The position numbers and the translations under genes are program-made. A stretch of DNA of 64,000 bases from Sphingomonas panni (GTDB lineage Bacteria > Pseudomonadota > Alphaproteobacteria > Sphingomonadales > Sphingomonadaceae). The notes beneath the pieces were generated by a model. The model made no database searches. It was given only the letters and a program-made list of their open reading frames with translations, and was not told the DNA's origin. The stretch spans positions 744,001 to 808,000 of the forward strand of contig NZ_JAKREU010000001.1 of the NCBI RefSeq assembly GCF_022664435.1, read 5' to 3'. Positions 43,953 to 52,829 of the stretch are shown here, piece by piece (positions within the stretch are counted from its first letter, which is position 1; each line of letters starts with the position of its first letter).

Positions 43953-45722
43953 ATGAAGCGGTGGCTGGCGTGCGTCCTTGCAGCGACCCTGACCGTCCCG
44001 GCCCATGCCCAGCTGACCGCGCCGGTCCGCAATGGTGACACCACGATCACCGTCACCGGCACCCGTCCGCGCACCGGCGACGCCAGGCCCGAACCGAGCG
44101 ACTGGCGCATGGCCGAAACGCCGCATGTCGTGGTGTTCAGCAAGGGCGCCGAGGCCGAACTGCGCGCGACCGCGCATAACCTCGAAAAGCTGCACTTCCT
44201 GCTGACCGCGCTGCTCGGTCGCACGGGTCAGGGCGACGACACGATCAAGGTCGCGGTGACGATGATCGAGGATGCCGGCGGGTTTGAACAGCTGCGTCTG
44301 ACCGATCTGCGCTGGCAATATGGCCCGTACCCGCTCGAGTTCGCCAAGACGATCTATTATGATCCGCGCGCCGAAGGATCGGTGATCGGGACGACCGAGA
44401 CTGCCCTCAACCTTGTGCTGCGTCCCTCGACCGGTCGCCCGACCAGCCGCAATTGCGATCCGGACGACGACAGCCCGCTATGGCGCAATTTCCCGGTGTC
44501 TCGGGCGACCAGTCCGGACGCTCCACCCGATTCGGCCGAATATCTCTCGCAATTCTCGGTCAACGAGATCGCCATCTGCCAATCGGCCCAGTCGCGCCTC
44601 TACGCCGCGTTCGCGCAAAACTATCTGATGACCTATTTCCCCGCCGCCTATCCGCGCTGGTTCCTGCAGGGGTTTGGCGAGATGTTCGGGACGATGGTCG
44701 TCGGCAACGGATCGGTCGATTATGGCCGCCGCCCCGACGGCTTCTTCAAGGTCATGGAACGGTTCGGCGACTATCCCGTCCGCGACGTGCTGAACGGCCG
44801 CTATCTGACCGGCAAGGGGCGGGCATGGACCCCCTATCACGCCTGGCGGATGGTTCATTTCCTCTATTTTTCCGACAGCTGGAAGCCGCGGCTGCAGCGC
44901 TATCTGGCGGAGATTGCCAAGGGGACCGACCCGCAGGCCGCCGCCGCGGCGCTCGGCGATCCCGGTGAATTGCAGCGCGCGGTGATGATCCATCGCGGCA
45001 GCAAGTCGCCGTTCGACCGGCTTACCTTTCCCGCCGACCGCGCACCCGAACCGACCGTTCGCCGCCTGACCCGTGCCGAGGCGGGGCTGATCCGCGGCAG
45101 GCTGGAACTCGGCGCCCGGATCGAGGTGCCGGAGGCCACGCGCGACCGGACGGCTGCGCTGACCCGGCGAAGCGCATGGCTCGATCGGCTGCGGGGCAAC
45201 GCGACGCGCTTCCCCGACCTCATCGAGAACCAGCTGCTGCTGGCCGAGGCCGAATGCCGCAGCGACAATGCCGATGCGTGTCTTGCCGCTGCCGACCGGG
45301 CACTGGCCAAGGCCCCGTCCGACATCGGCGCGCTGGTGTGGAAGGGGACGGCGCTGACCCGGCTGGCACTGCGCGCGCCCGCCGCCGACCGCAGGCAGCG
45401 GCTGGCCGAGGCGCGCAGCTTCATCGTCCGCGCCAACCGCCTCGATCCGGAGGCGATCCTGCCGCTGATCGCCTATCACGACAGCTTCGTCGTGGCGGGA
45501 GAGCCGGCATCGGAGGCGGCGGTCGGTGGCCTGTACAAGGTCGTGCAGGCGGCCCCCGCAGCACCTGCGCCCCGCCTGACACTGGGCCGCGACCTGATCG
45601 CGCGCGATCTGCGCGCGGACGCGGTCGCTACGCTGCTGCCAGTGGCGAAGGGCGCGTTCGACACGCCCGAACAGCCGGCGGCCGCCGCGTTGCTGGCGAC
45701 GACGGAACCGACGGGGCGGTAG
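43953..45722 (+). CDS. Secreted gluzincin-like protein with TPR region, probable catalytically dead peptidase
   Basis: The product is 589 residues with a signal peptide ending near PAHAQ (20). An N-terminal domain (THVVVFSKGAEAEL; LEKLHFLLTALL) resembles a family of surface peptidases; the segment AQNYLMTYFPAAYPRWFLQGFGEMFG is at the place where relatives carry HExxH followed by PRWxxEGxAE. Here His and Glu are replaced by Gln222 and Asn223, and no HExxH exists elsewhere. The C-terminal half is helical with TPR-like spacing. A structural or scaffold role is more likely than proteolysis. A GGGGAGG site precedes the ATG. Confidence 0.7.
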   Translation: MKRWLACVLAATLTVPAHAQLTAPVRNGDTTITVTGTRPRTGDARPEPSDWRMAETPHVVVFSKGAEAELRATAHNLEKLHFLLTALLGRTGQGDDTIKVAVTMIEDAGGFEQLRLTDLRWQYGPYPLEFAKTIYYDPRAEGSVIGTTETALNLVLRPSTGRPTSRNCDPDDDSPLWRNFPVSRATSPDAPPDSAEYLSQFSVNEIAICQSAQSRLYAAFAQNYLMTYFPAAYPRWFLQGFGEMFGTMVVGNGSVDYGRRPDGFFKVMERFGDYPVRDVLNGRYLTGKGRAWTPYHAWRMVHFLYFSDSWKPRLQRYLAEIAKGTDPQAAAAALGDPGELQRAVMIHRGSKSPFDRLTFPADRAPEPTVRRLTRAEAGLIRGRLELGARIEVPEATRDRTAALTRRSAWLDRLRGNATRFPDLIENQLLLAEAECRSDNADACLAAADRALAKAPSDIGALVWKGTALTRLALRAPAADRRQRLAEARSFIVRANRLDPEAILPLIAYHDSFVVAGEPASEAAVGGLYKVVQAAPAAPAPRLTLGRDLIARDLRADAVATLLPVAKGAFDTPEQPAAAALLATTEPTGR

Positions 45723-45741
45723 ACCGGCCGGTCAACCCGTC

Positions 45742-46494
45742 CTAGATTCCGGCATACCAGTCATAGTCGGCGACATCCTCCCAGAAGCCGCCCTTGCCGC
45801 CGGCGATCCCGCCCAGCGACGCCACCGCCTCAATCCGCTCGACATATTTGGCGTGCTTGTACCCCAGCTGCCGCTCGACCCGCAGGCGCAGCGGCGCGCC
45901 ATTGGGCACTCCCAGCAACCGGTCGTTCAGCGCCCACGCCAGGATCGTCTGCGGGTGGAAGGCATCGACCAGATCGATCGATTCATAATAAGGCCGCCCG
46001 CCGATCGCATCGGCGCAGTGGAACACCAGATAGCGTGCGTCGGCACGCAGTCCGGCGAGATCGAGCAGCCGCGACAGCCTTGGCCCGGTCCATTTGCCGA
46101 TCGCGCTCCACCCCTCGACGCAATCGTGCCGCGTGATCTGCTGGCGCGACGGCATCGACCGGATCTGGTCGAGCCGCAGCGACAGCGGCCGCGCGACCAG
46201 CCCGTCGATCGTCACCCGCCAGTCGGCGAAGCGGTTCGCGACATGGGCGTTGTAATCGGGCGTGTTCGGATTGTTGGTCCCGTTCGCCCGAAAGATCGGG
46301 GAGCGTTGTTCGGGGCGATATTCGACCGCCAGCGCGTCGCGCGCGGTGATCGCGCGCTGCAACCCGCGATGGACATCCTCCGCCCCGCCCAAGAGCGTCT
46401 GCGCAGCCGGCAGCTGCGCTACCTTGTCGCACGCGGCGACCAGCCCGCCGGCCCCCACGACCAGCGCCGAGCGGCGCGAGATCAGCCGGCTCAT
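45742..46494 (-). CDS. Molybdopterin-dependent oxidoreductase (sulfite oxidase/MsrP-like)
   Basis: The product is 250 residues. The N-terminus SRRSALVVGAGG resembles a Tat signal and LVAAC a lipobox (Cys22). The molybdopterin domain contains the likely Mo-ligand Cys125 in TRHDCVEGWSAIGKWTG and the YYESIDLVDAFHPQTILAWALND segment. It should be periplasmic and take electrons from or give them to the cytochrome b encoded just upstream, whose stop codon overlaps its start. The substrate (sulfite, methionine sulfoxide or other) is unknown. Confidence 0.85.
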   Translation of the reverse strand: MSRLISRRSALVVGAGGLVAACDKVAQLPAAQTLLGGAEDVHRGLQRAITARDALAVEYRPEQRSPIFRANGTNNPNTPDYNAHVANRFADWRVTIDGLVARPLSLRLDQIRSMPSRQQITRHDCVEGWSAIGKWTGPRLSRLLDLAGLRADARYLVFHCADAIGGRPYYESIDLVDAFHPQTILAWALNDRLLGVPNGAPLRLRVERQLGYKHAKYVERIEAVASLGGIAGGKGGFWEDVADYDWYAGI

Positions 46495-47183
46495 TCGGGC
46501 ACCCGCCAGCGACCGGTAATCATCGAGCGCACCTCGTTAACCGCACCGGCAAGGATCACCAGCACCAGATGGACGATCACGAACAGCGTGATGCCGCTCG
46601 CCGCGAGGAAATGGATCGACCGCGCCGACTGCCGCCCGCCCAGCAGCTCCAGCGCCCACGGGAACGCCGCGTTCAGCCCCGGCGACATGGTGATGCCGGT
46701 CAGGATGACCAGCGGCAACAGCCCGAAGATCACCAGCACGTAGCTCAGCTTCTGCAACACGTTGTAATCGCCCGGTGCCTCCGGGTCATGGAAGCGGAAG
46801 GCAAGGTGCGCGCGGATATCGGCGATCAGATGCCGCCGCGACAAGTCGCGCCGCCGGATGCGAAGATCGCGCTGGAAATGCCGGTTCAGCAGGCTGGCGA
46901 TCATATAGGCCAGCAGCCCGAACCCCAGCACCAGCGCAAAGGTCAGGTGCCAGTTGCGGGCGAGCGCGAGGTTGTAGTTTTGCGGGATCGTCACCCATCC
47001 CGGGAACCGGTCGAACGTCAGCCAAGCCGAATCGAAATTCGCGCCATAGCGGCCCCAATAGAGCCGGGGATGTGCGTTCAGGATCATCAGCCCGCTGCCG
47101 ATCAGGATGATGATCGCGACCGCATTGACCCAGTGCCACAGCCGGGTGGCCAGCGCATGGCGCTTGATGGTTCGCGACGTCAT
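46491..47183 (-). CDS. Cytochrome b561-type membrane subunit
   Basis: The product is 230 residues with four membrane segments (about 15-34, 78-95, 148-170 and 192-215) and paired His residues in ATRLWHWVNA, NWHLTFAL and IVHLVLV suited to bind two b hemes. It belongs to the cytochrome b/b6 subunits that pair with periplasmic molybdenum or Ni-Fe enzymes. Its gene overlaps the molybdopterin enzyme gene, so the two form a membrane redox pair exchanging electrons with the quinone pool. Confidence 0.88.
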   Translation of the reverse strand: MTSRTIKRHALATRLWHWVNAVAIIILIGSGLMILNAHPRLYWGRYGANFDSAWLTFDRFPGWVTIPQNYNLALARNWHLTFALVLGFGLLAYMIASLLNRHFQRDLRIRRRDLSRRHLIADIRAHLAFRFHDPEAPGDYNVLQKLSYVLVIFGLLPLVILTGITMSPGLNAAFPWALELLGGRQSARSIHFLAASGITLFVIVHLVLVILAGAVNEVRSMITGRWRVPE

Positions 47184-47261
47184 GGCGTCATCCTATGCCG
47201 CGATGCGCGCGGTGCGAAGGGGCGTTGCACCCCGCGTCCATATCGTGCGTTGGGGAACCCC

Positions 47262-47867
47262 ATGACCGACTTCCATTCCTATGCCCCGGCCGACGGCCAT
47301 CGCCTGCCCCATGATCCCTTCAATGCGATCGTCGCCCCGCGTCCGATCGGCTGGATTTCCAGCCTGTCGCGCGAGGGGAAACGCAATCTCGCGCCGTACA
47401 GTTTCTTCAATGCCTTCAACTATCGCCCGCCGATCATCGGCTTCGCCTCGACCGGGGCGAAGGACACGCTGGCCAACGCGCGCGATACGCAAGAATTCGT
47501 CTGGAACCTCGCGACCCGGCAGCAGGCGGAGGCGATGAACGCGACCTCGGCGATGACCGACGAGGATGAGTTCAAGCTCGCCGGCCTCGACACGCTGCCC
47601 TCAACCCAGGTGAAGCCGCCGCGCGTCGCCGGATCACCGGTCCAGTTCGAATGCCGCACGACCCAGATCGTCCGGCTGACCGATCACCAGGGCGGCGATA
47701 TCGACACGTGGCTGGTGCTGGGGGAGGTGGTGCAGGTCCATATCGACCCGGCGCTGCTCGACGACGGCGTGTATCGCACCCAACGCGCCCACCCCATCCT
47801 GCGCGGTGGCGGGGCGGGGGATTATTTCGAGCTGGGCGACCGCTTCGACATGCGCCGCCCGGCCTAG
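47262..47867 (+). CDS. Flavin reductase family protein
   Basis: The product is 201 residues with the split-barrel FMN-binding fold of the flavin reductase-like domain. Typical segments: FNAIVAPRPIGWISSLSREGKRNLAPYSFFNAFNYRPPIIGFAS and AMNATSAMTDEDEF. These proteins reduce FMN for a partner monooxygenase or act on unknown substrates. It is divergent from the cytochrome b gene and has no obvious partner. Confidence 0.88.
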   Translation: MTDFHSYAPADGHRLPHDPFNAIVAPRPIGWISSLSREGKRNLAPYSFFNAFNYRPPIIGFASTGAKDTLANARDTQEFVWNLATRQQAEAMNATSAMTDEDEFKLAGLDTLPSTQVKPPRVAGSPVQFECRTTQIVRLTDHQGGDIDTWLVLGEVVQVHIDPALLDDGVYRTQRAHPILRGGGAGDYFELGDRFDMRRPA

Positions 47868-47900
47868 GCCTGATCGACATTCAGCGCCAATCGTGGATTT

Positions 47901-47996
47901 CGTCATTCCCGCGCAGGCGGGAATCCATAGACGCTGCCGCTTCGGCTGGATTCGCGAGGTCAGCGCATATGGACTCCCGCCTGCGCGGGAGTGACG
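47901..47996. repeat. Family R palindromic repeat, copy 4
   Basis: The arms CGTCATTCCCGCGCAGGCGG and CCGCCTGCGCGGGAGTGACG pair, with inner CCATAGACGCTG and CAGCGCATATGG. It lies between the ends of the flavin reductase and TSUP genes. Confidence 0.9.
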
Positions 47997-48041
47997 ATGG
48001 GGATTGCAGCAGTCGTCCAATGCGCTGAATGTCGATCGATC

Positions 48042-48800
48042 CTAGCCGTAGGCGCGGACGAAAAACACCAACGTGACGCTGAACGTCACCAGCAGCGTCC
48101 AAGCGCGAATCTGCCCGGGCGTCAGCCGTACGCCCAGTTTCGCGCCCAGCCATCCGCCGACGATCCCGCCTAGGATCATCGGGATACACGCCGCCCACGC
48201 GACCATCCCGGTCGCCACGAACACGATCGCCGCCGCGCTGTTGGCGGTGGCCAGCATCAGCGTGCGCGGCGCCGCCATCGACTTCACGCTCTGCCCGGCG
48301 AGCAGGCCATAGGTCGCGGTGACCATCATCCCCACGCCCCCGCCGAAATAGCCGCCATAGATGCCCAGCAGCACCTGTGCCACGACCAGCGTCGCCGGAC
48401 CGATCGTCACCCGGTCGTGCAGCCAGTCCGCCGCCCGCCGCCCGAACGCGATGGCCAGGAACGCGATCAGCAACAGCCACGGCACGATCACGTCGAACAG
48501 CGTGCTGGGCGTCCACACCAGCAACAGGCTGCCGAGCAGGCCGGAGGCGAAGGTGATGCTGGCCAGTACCCGGATCGGTATCCCGCCCAGCGGCCCCAGC
48601 CCCCGGCGAAATGCCCAGGCGCTGGCGATCGCGCCCGGCTGCAACGCGACGTTGGAGGTCGCATTGGCGATCGATCCGGGCAGGCCCAGCGCGATCAGCG
48701 CGGGCATCGTCGCGAACGTGCCGCCCCCGGCCAGCGCATTCATCGCACCGCCGAGGACGCCGGCACCCGCAGCAAGGGCAAGGGAGGTCGTATCGAGCAT
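48042..48800 (-). CDS. TSUP family transporter (second copy type)
   Basis: The product is 252 residues from ATG 48800; a GTG nine codons earlier is possible. It is a TauE/SafE permease with the usual two-fold pattern: LGGAMNALAGGGTFATMPAL with SNVALQPGAIASAWAFR, and YGGYFGGGVGMMVTATYGLL. It is distinct from the TSUP gene at 21250 in sequence. Substrate unknown. It stands alone and its start region faces the HdeA-like gene. Confidence 0.88.
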   Translation of the reverse strand: MLDTTSLALAAGAGVLGGAMNALAGGGTFATMPALIALGLPGSIANATSNVALQPGAIASAWAFRRGLGPLGGIPIRVLASITFASGLLGSLLLVWTPSTLFDVIVPWLLLIAFLAIAFGRRAADWLHDRVTIGPATLVVAQVLLGIYGGYFGGGVGMMVTATYGLLAGQSVKSMAAPRTLMLATANSAAAIVFVATGMVAWAACIPMILGGIVGGWLGAKLGVRLTPGQIRAWTLLVTFSVTLVFFVRAYG

Positions 48801-48997
48801 GGTCGCGCTAGATACTATCGCCGACACGCTGTCGAGAGGGGCGGTACCCGCGCCGGCATTGCCGGATTACCGCCATTTCATCTTTGCCGAAGGGGGCCGA
48901 ACCACCCCGGATTAAACCTTCGTCATCTTGGATCGCAGGCGAAACGGTATCCGATTTCGTGCGCTTGATGGGCCTCTGACAGAGAGGAGATGGCATC

Positions 48998-49384
48998 ATG
49001 CAGAAGCTGGTTTTCGCGATCGTCGGTACCCTTGGCATCCTGGGCAGCGGTGCGGCGTCGGCGGCACCCCAGGCGAAGAAGCCGTGGGTGACCGAAGCGG
49101 CGCAGATACCCGGCCGCGCCGGCACCGAACGCACCGTCGCGGTCATCAAGAGCGGCAAGAACCTCGAAACCGTGACGTGCCGCGACTTCAACCTGCTCGA
49201 CGAATCGTTCCAGCCGGAAGCGATCCGCACCGCCGCCAATTACGGGCCGAAGGGCAAGCCGCACCCGACCGTCACGATCGCGGGTGTGGAAACGATCCGG
49301 CCGATGGTGGTGGCCAGCTGCAAGGCGCGGCCGGGCGACCATTTCACCGCCTCGGTCGATGCCGCGCTGAAGCATCGCGGATGA
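48998..49384 (+). CDS. HdeA-like periplasmic acid-stress chaperone
   Basis: The product is 128 residues with a signal peptide ending near AASAA. The mature part matches the HdeA pattern: VTCRDFNLLDESFQPEAI aligns with the E. coli segment WTCEDFLAVDESFQPTAV, and VVASCKARPGDHF aligns with IVQACTQDKQANF. The two Cys residues (61 and 108) are the conserved disulfide pair. HdeA unfolds at low pH and keeps periplasmic proteins soluble. The alignment is from memory of the E. coli protein. Confidence 0.8.
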   Translation: MQKLVFAIVGTLGILGSGAASAAPQAKKPWVTEAAQIPGRAGTERTVAVIKSGKNLETVTCRDFNLLDESFQPEAIRTAANYGPKGKPHPTVTIAGVETIRPMVVASCKARPGDHFTASVDAALKHRG

Positions 49385-49426
49385 CGATACGCGGCCCGGC
49401 GGCATCCGGCCGCCGGGCCGCGTCGT

Positions 49427-50629
49427 TCAGGCCGCCGCCGCTTCCGCCGCTTCCCGGTCGCGCTCGGCGCGGCTCTTCTTTTCGGCCGCGGTCTTCAGCT
49501 GGCCGCACGCCGCGCCGATATCCTGCCCGCGCGTGCGGCGGACGGGGGCGGAGATGCCGCCCTCGAACACGATATCGCTGAACGCGCGGATGCGCTCGGG
49601 CGTCGAGCATTCGTACGGCGCACCCGGCCACGGGTTGAACGGGATCAGGTTGACCTTGGCCGGCAGCTGATATTTGCGCAACAGCCGCACCAGTTCGCGC
49701 GCATCGTCGTCGCTGTCGTTCTTGTCCTTCAGCATCACATATTCGAACGTGATCCGCCGGGCATTGTTGGCGCCGGGATAGTCGGCACAGGCCTGCAACA
49801 GCTCCTCGATGCCGTATTTCCGGTTCAGCGGCACGATCTCGTCGCGCACCTCCTTGGTCACCGCATGGAGCGACACGGCGAGGTTCACGCCGATCTCCTC
49901 GCCCGCCCGCGCCATCATCGGCACCACGCCCGACGTGCTGAGCGTGATCCGCCGCTTGGACAATGCCAGCCCGTCGCCGTCCATCACGACGCCCAGCGCG
50001 TCGCGCACCGAATCGAAATTGTACAGCGGCTCGCCCATGCCCATCATCACGATGTTGGTGAGCATCCGCCCCTCGGGCTGGCTCGGCCATTCGCCCAGCG
50101 AATCGCGCGCCAGCATCACCTGGCCCACGATCTCGCCGGCGGTCAGGTTGCGCACCAGCCGCATCGTGCCGGTGTGGCAGAAGGTGCAGTTGAGCGTGCA
50201 GCCGACCTGGCTGGACACGCACAACGTCCCCCGATCGGCGTCGGGGATGAACACCATCTCGTAATCCTGCCCGTCGGGCGAGGTGAGCAGCCATTTGCGC
50301 GTGCCGTCGGTCGACACATGCGCTTCCTTCACGTCCGGCCGCCCGATGACGAAGTGCTTTTCCAGCACCGGATGCTGCGCCTTGGCGATATCGGTCATCG
50401 CGGCGAACTCGGTCGCGCCGCGATTATAGATCCAGTGCCACAATTGCTTGGACCGCAGCTTGGCCTGACGCGCATCGAAGCCGGCGGCTTCCAATGCCGC
50501 ACGAATCTCGGGCTTGGACAGGCCGACCAGATCGGTGCGGCCATCGGGACGCGGAGCAAGCCCGCGCGGCACGGGCACGGGATCGACATGGCCGGGAATC
50601 GGCATGGGCGGCGTCGAGACTGTCAGCAT
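49427..50629 (-). CDS. rlmN: 23S rRNA (adenine(2503)-C(2))-methyltransferase
   Basis: RlmN is a radical SAM enzyme that methylates A2503 of 23S rRNA and A37 of some tRNAs. The product is 400 residues from ATG 50629 ([14 protein letters not shown]). The FeS/SAM motif CTLNCTFC is in the middle, with GCVSSQ before it; the second catalytic Cys is in [11 protein letters not shown] and the N-terminal RlmN domain holds [16 protein letters not shown] start 20 codons earlier and one eight codons later are possible; the family's N-terminus favours the present region. Confidence 0.95.
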   Translation of the reverse strand: MLTVSTPPMPIPGHVDPVPVPRGLAPRPDGRTDLVGLSKPEIRAALEAAGFDARQAKLRSKQLWHWIYNRGATEFAAMTDIAKAQHPVLEKHFVIGRPDVKEAHVSTDGTRKWLLTSPDGQDYEMVFIPDADRGTLCVSSQVGCTLNCTFCHTGTMRLVRNLTAGEIVGQVMLARDSLGEWPSQPEGRMLTNIVMMGMGEPLYNFDSVRDALGVVMDGDGLALSKRRITLSTSGVVPMMARAGEEIGVNLAVSLHAVTKEVRDEIVPLNRKYGIEELLQACADYPGANNARRITFEYVMLKDKNDSDDDARELVRLLRKYQLPAKVNLIPFNPWPGAPYECSTPERIRAFSDIVFEGGISAPVRRTRGQDIGAACGQLKTAAEKKSRAERDREAAEAAAA

Positions 50630-50690
50630 CGGCGGGATATAGCCGATTTCGGGCGGGATTTCCACTGGCAGCAATACCTGCTCCACCAAC

Positions 50691-50786
50691 CGTCATCCCC
50701 GCGCAGGCGGGGATCCATACACGCAGCAGTAGCGACTCCGGCACGAACGTCAGCGGCAATGGATTCCCGCCTTCGCGGGAATGACG
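50691..50786. repeat. Family R palindromic repeat, copy 5
   Basis: The arms CGTCATCCCCGCGCAGGCGG and CGCCTTCGCGGGAATGACG pair imperfectly; inner segments are ATCCATACACGCAG and CAGCGGCAATGGAT. It lies immediately upstream of rlmN and after the 3' end of the IalB-like gene. Confidence 0.88.
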
Positions 50787-50796
50787 AGACCGGCCC

Positions 50797-51240
50797 TTAC
50801 AAACACCCCAACGCCGCCGCGTCGATCGCGGTCGCCGCCCCCGACAGCGCGTAGACATCGACGAACGCCGCGCCGTTCGTGCCCACGCTCTCGATACTCA
50901 TCGACCGTCCGCCGCGCATCGCCGCGACGATCGCGCGGTCGGTGGCGGCGTCGGGGCTCCACGCATCGATCCGCCCGGCGGTGAGCGCGAACCGCCGCTC
51001 ACCGATCGCCAGCACGACGCCGGCACGCGCCGCTTTCGGTCGGCTGAGCCGCACATGCAGCTGCCCGCGCACGCCCGCACCCGGCCAGGTCGCGACGCTG
51101 GCGAAGGGCGCGCCGGTCCTGCCCTCCACCGGGCGGCTGATCGCATAGCAGCGCGTCGGTCCCTCGTCGCGAAACGCGCCCCAGCGCTGGTGGATACCGA
51201 TCGCCTGCGGTGCCGCCACCGCCAGCAGCAGCGCGATCAA
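50797..51240 (-). CDS. Secreted IalB-like protein
   Basis: The product is 147 residues from a TTG that overlaps the stop of the phosphatase gene (TTGA). A short hydrophobic N-terminus is a likely signal peptide. The pattern WGAFRD...CYAIS, AWSPDAATDRAIVAAMRGGRSMSIES, then VDVYALSGAATAIDAAALGC resembles the invasion-associated locus B domain common in alphaproteobacteria. The function in free-living species is unknown. Confidence 0.65.
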   Translation of the reverse strand: MIALLLAVAAPQAIGIHQRWGAFRDEGPTRCYAISRPVEGRTGAPFASVATWPGAGVRGQLHVRLSRPKAARAGVVLAIGERRFALTAGRIDAWSPDAATDRAIVAAMRGGRSMSIESVGTNGAAFVDVYALSGAATAIDAAALGCL

Positions 51241-51902
51241 GCGGGGGCGGCGAGCGAGGCCCGCCCCCGGCCGACATGCGGCACGCGCTCGCGCCCGCCC
51301 TTGATCAGGGCGATCGACCCCTGCGGCAGATCGTCGGCGACCGGCGCGTCGAAACGGGGATCGACCGGGGCGCCGGTCAGCACGCCGCGCAGCACCCGGC
51401 TGGACATGCCGTGCATGATGACCAGCCGGTCGCCGGGATCGTCCGCCGTATCCGCCGCCCAGCTGCCGACCCGCGCGGCGATCGCGTCATACCATTCGCC
51501 GCCCGGTGCCGGACGCCGGTACAGTCGCGCCTCGACGTCGAGGAAATCGGCATCCGCCCCGGTCAGCTCGCGATAATAGCGGCCCGACCATTCGCCCATG
51601 CCGATCTCGACCAGCCGGTCGTCGCGCCGCGCCGCGTGCCAGTCCAGCTCCAGATGCTCGGCGATGATCGCCAGCGTCTGCAATGCGCGTCCCGCGCTCG
51701 ACGCCCAGAGAGTCAGTTTCGGCTTCGCGCCCAGCAGCTCGCGCAGCGCCGCGCCCATCGCGTCGGCCTGGGCAAAACCGGCGCGGGTCAGCGGCGTGTG
51801 CAGGTGATCGCCCTGCATCCGCTGCGCGATGTTGTAGACGGTTTCGCCATGCCGGGCGATGAAGTCGCGGCCTTGGCGGGTGGCGAGGGGCTGGGTCGTC
51901 AT
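51237..51902 (-). CDS. Histidine phosphatase family protein (phosphoglycerate mutase-like)
   Basis: The product is 221 residues. The catalytic RHGET motif is at 17-21, the second conserved Arg and the Glu are in WASSAGRALQT and EIGMGEWSGR, and the second catalytic His is in VIMHGMSSRVL. Family members remove phosphate from small molecules or proteins; the substrate is unknown. It is coupled to the IalB-like gene downstream. Confidence 0.88.
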   Translation of the reverse strand: MTTQPLATRQGRDFIARHGETVYNIAQRMQGDHLHTPLTRAGFAQADAMGAALRELLGAKPKLTLWASSAGRALQTLAIIAEHLELDWHAARRDDRLVEIGMGEWSGRYYRELTGADADFLDVEARLYRRPAPGGEWYDAIAARVGSWAADTADDPGDRLVIMHGMSSRVLRGVLTGAPVDPRFDAPVADDLPQGSIALIKGGRERVPHVGRGRASLAAPA

Positions 51903-52036
51903 GGTCCTGCTTTCAAGCCGGTGTTGCGCAATTGCAACGAATTTCGCTGTTTAGGTGAGGTTCATGCAACGCCCGGCCAAAACGTCCATTGAACCTCCGC
52001 GCCCTGAACATGGGCGGTGACAATGGAGTTTCGAGT

Positions 52037-52693
52037 ATGCGTACCCTCATCCTTGGTCTTGCCGCTGCCGGCACGATGCTGGCGACCCCTGCCTTCGCGC
52101 AGGACGTGAACCCCGCCTTCACCGGTTTCCGCGTCGGCGCGCTGGCCGGCTATGACGGTATCCGTCCGGGCAGCACGCAGGACAGCGACCTCGACGGCGA
52201 TAACCAGACTGTCAACGGCATGGTCTACGGTGTCGACGCCGGCTACGACTTTGCGCTCAGCAACTTCCTGATCGGTGTCGAGGGCGAATATACCGGCTCG
52301 ACCGGCAAGGTGGAAACCGCGCGCACCGACCCGAACTTCTTCGGCTTCGGCAGCGTGAAGACCGGCCGCGACCTTTATGTCGGCGCGCGCGCCGGCCTGC
52401 TCGCCGGCCCGGAAACGCTGGTTTATGTGAAGGGCGGCTACACCAATGCCCGGCTGAACGTCGTCGCCAGCGACGGCAGCGTCGATACGCGCCAGAACTA
52501 CGAACTGAACGGCTACCGCCTGGGTGCCGGCGTCGAGCAGTCGCTCGGTACGCGCGCCTATGCCAAGCTCGAATATCGCTATTCGAACTACAACAACGCC
52601 GATTTCCAGTTCCGTGACGGTGCCACGACGTCGAAGTTCGACATCGACACCGACCGTCACCAGGTCGTCGCCGGCGTCGGCATCCGGTTCTGA
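52037..52693 (+). CDS. Outer membrane beta-barrel protein (OmpA-like, 8-stranded type)
   Basis: The product is 218 residues with a signal peptide ending at FAQD (about 22). The mature part has alternating hydrophobic strands, the conserved VYGVDAGYDFALSNFLIGVEGEYT and YAKLEYRYSNYNN segments of the OMP_b-brl family, and a C-terminal Phe (VGIRF) as BamA recognition signal. It should be a small surface protein of the outer membrane. A different barrel protein (TorF) is at 60619. Confidence 0.88.
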   Translation: MRTLILGLAAAGTMLATPAFAQDVNPAFTGFRVGALAGYDGIRPGSTQDSDLDGDNQTVNGMVYGVDAGYDFALSNFLIGVEGEYTGSTGKVETARTDPNFFGFGSVKTGRDLYVGARAGLLAGPETLVYVKGGYTNARLNVVASDGSVDTRQNYELNGYRLGAGVEQSLGTRAYAKLEYRYSNYNNADFQFRDGATTSKFDIDTDRHQVVAGVGIRF

Positions 52694-52700
52694 TGTTTCG

Positions 52701-52730
52701 GCGGGAACGCGCGTGAGGGCGCGTTCCCGC
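52701..52730. terminator. Perfect 12-bp hairpin after the barrel protein gene
   Basis: GCGGGAACGCGC pairs perfectly with GCGCGTTCCCGC over GTGAGG. No T run follows, so a mere RNA stabilising or rho-linked role is also possible. It starts eight bases after the stop. Confidence 0.7.
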
Positions 52731-52734
52731 AGGC

Positions 52735-52813
52735 GGTGCCGGCCCGCTCCCCCACCCCGCCACCTACGCAAGTATCCTGAATGGGTGGCGGGGTGGGGGA
52801 GCGGGCCGGCACC
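52735..52813. repeat. Perfect 30-bp inverted repeat with 19-nt loop
   Basis: The arms at 52735-52764 and 52784-52813 are exactly complementary over 30 bp and rich in GC; the loop is TACGCAAGTATCCTGAATG. No second copy is seen in the window. It lies directly after the hairpin at 52701-52730. Confidence 0.92.
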
Positions 52814-52829
52814 GCAATCCAACAGCGCG

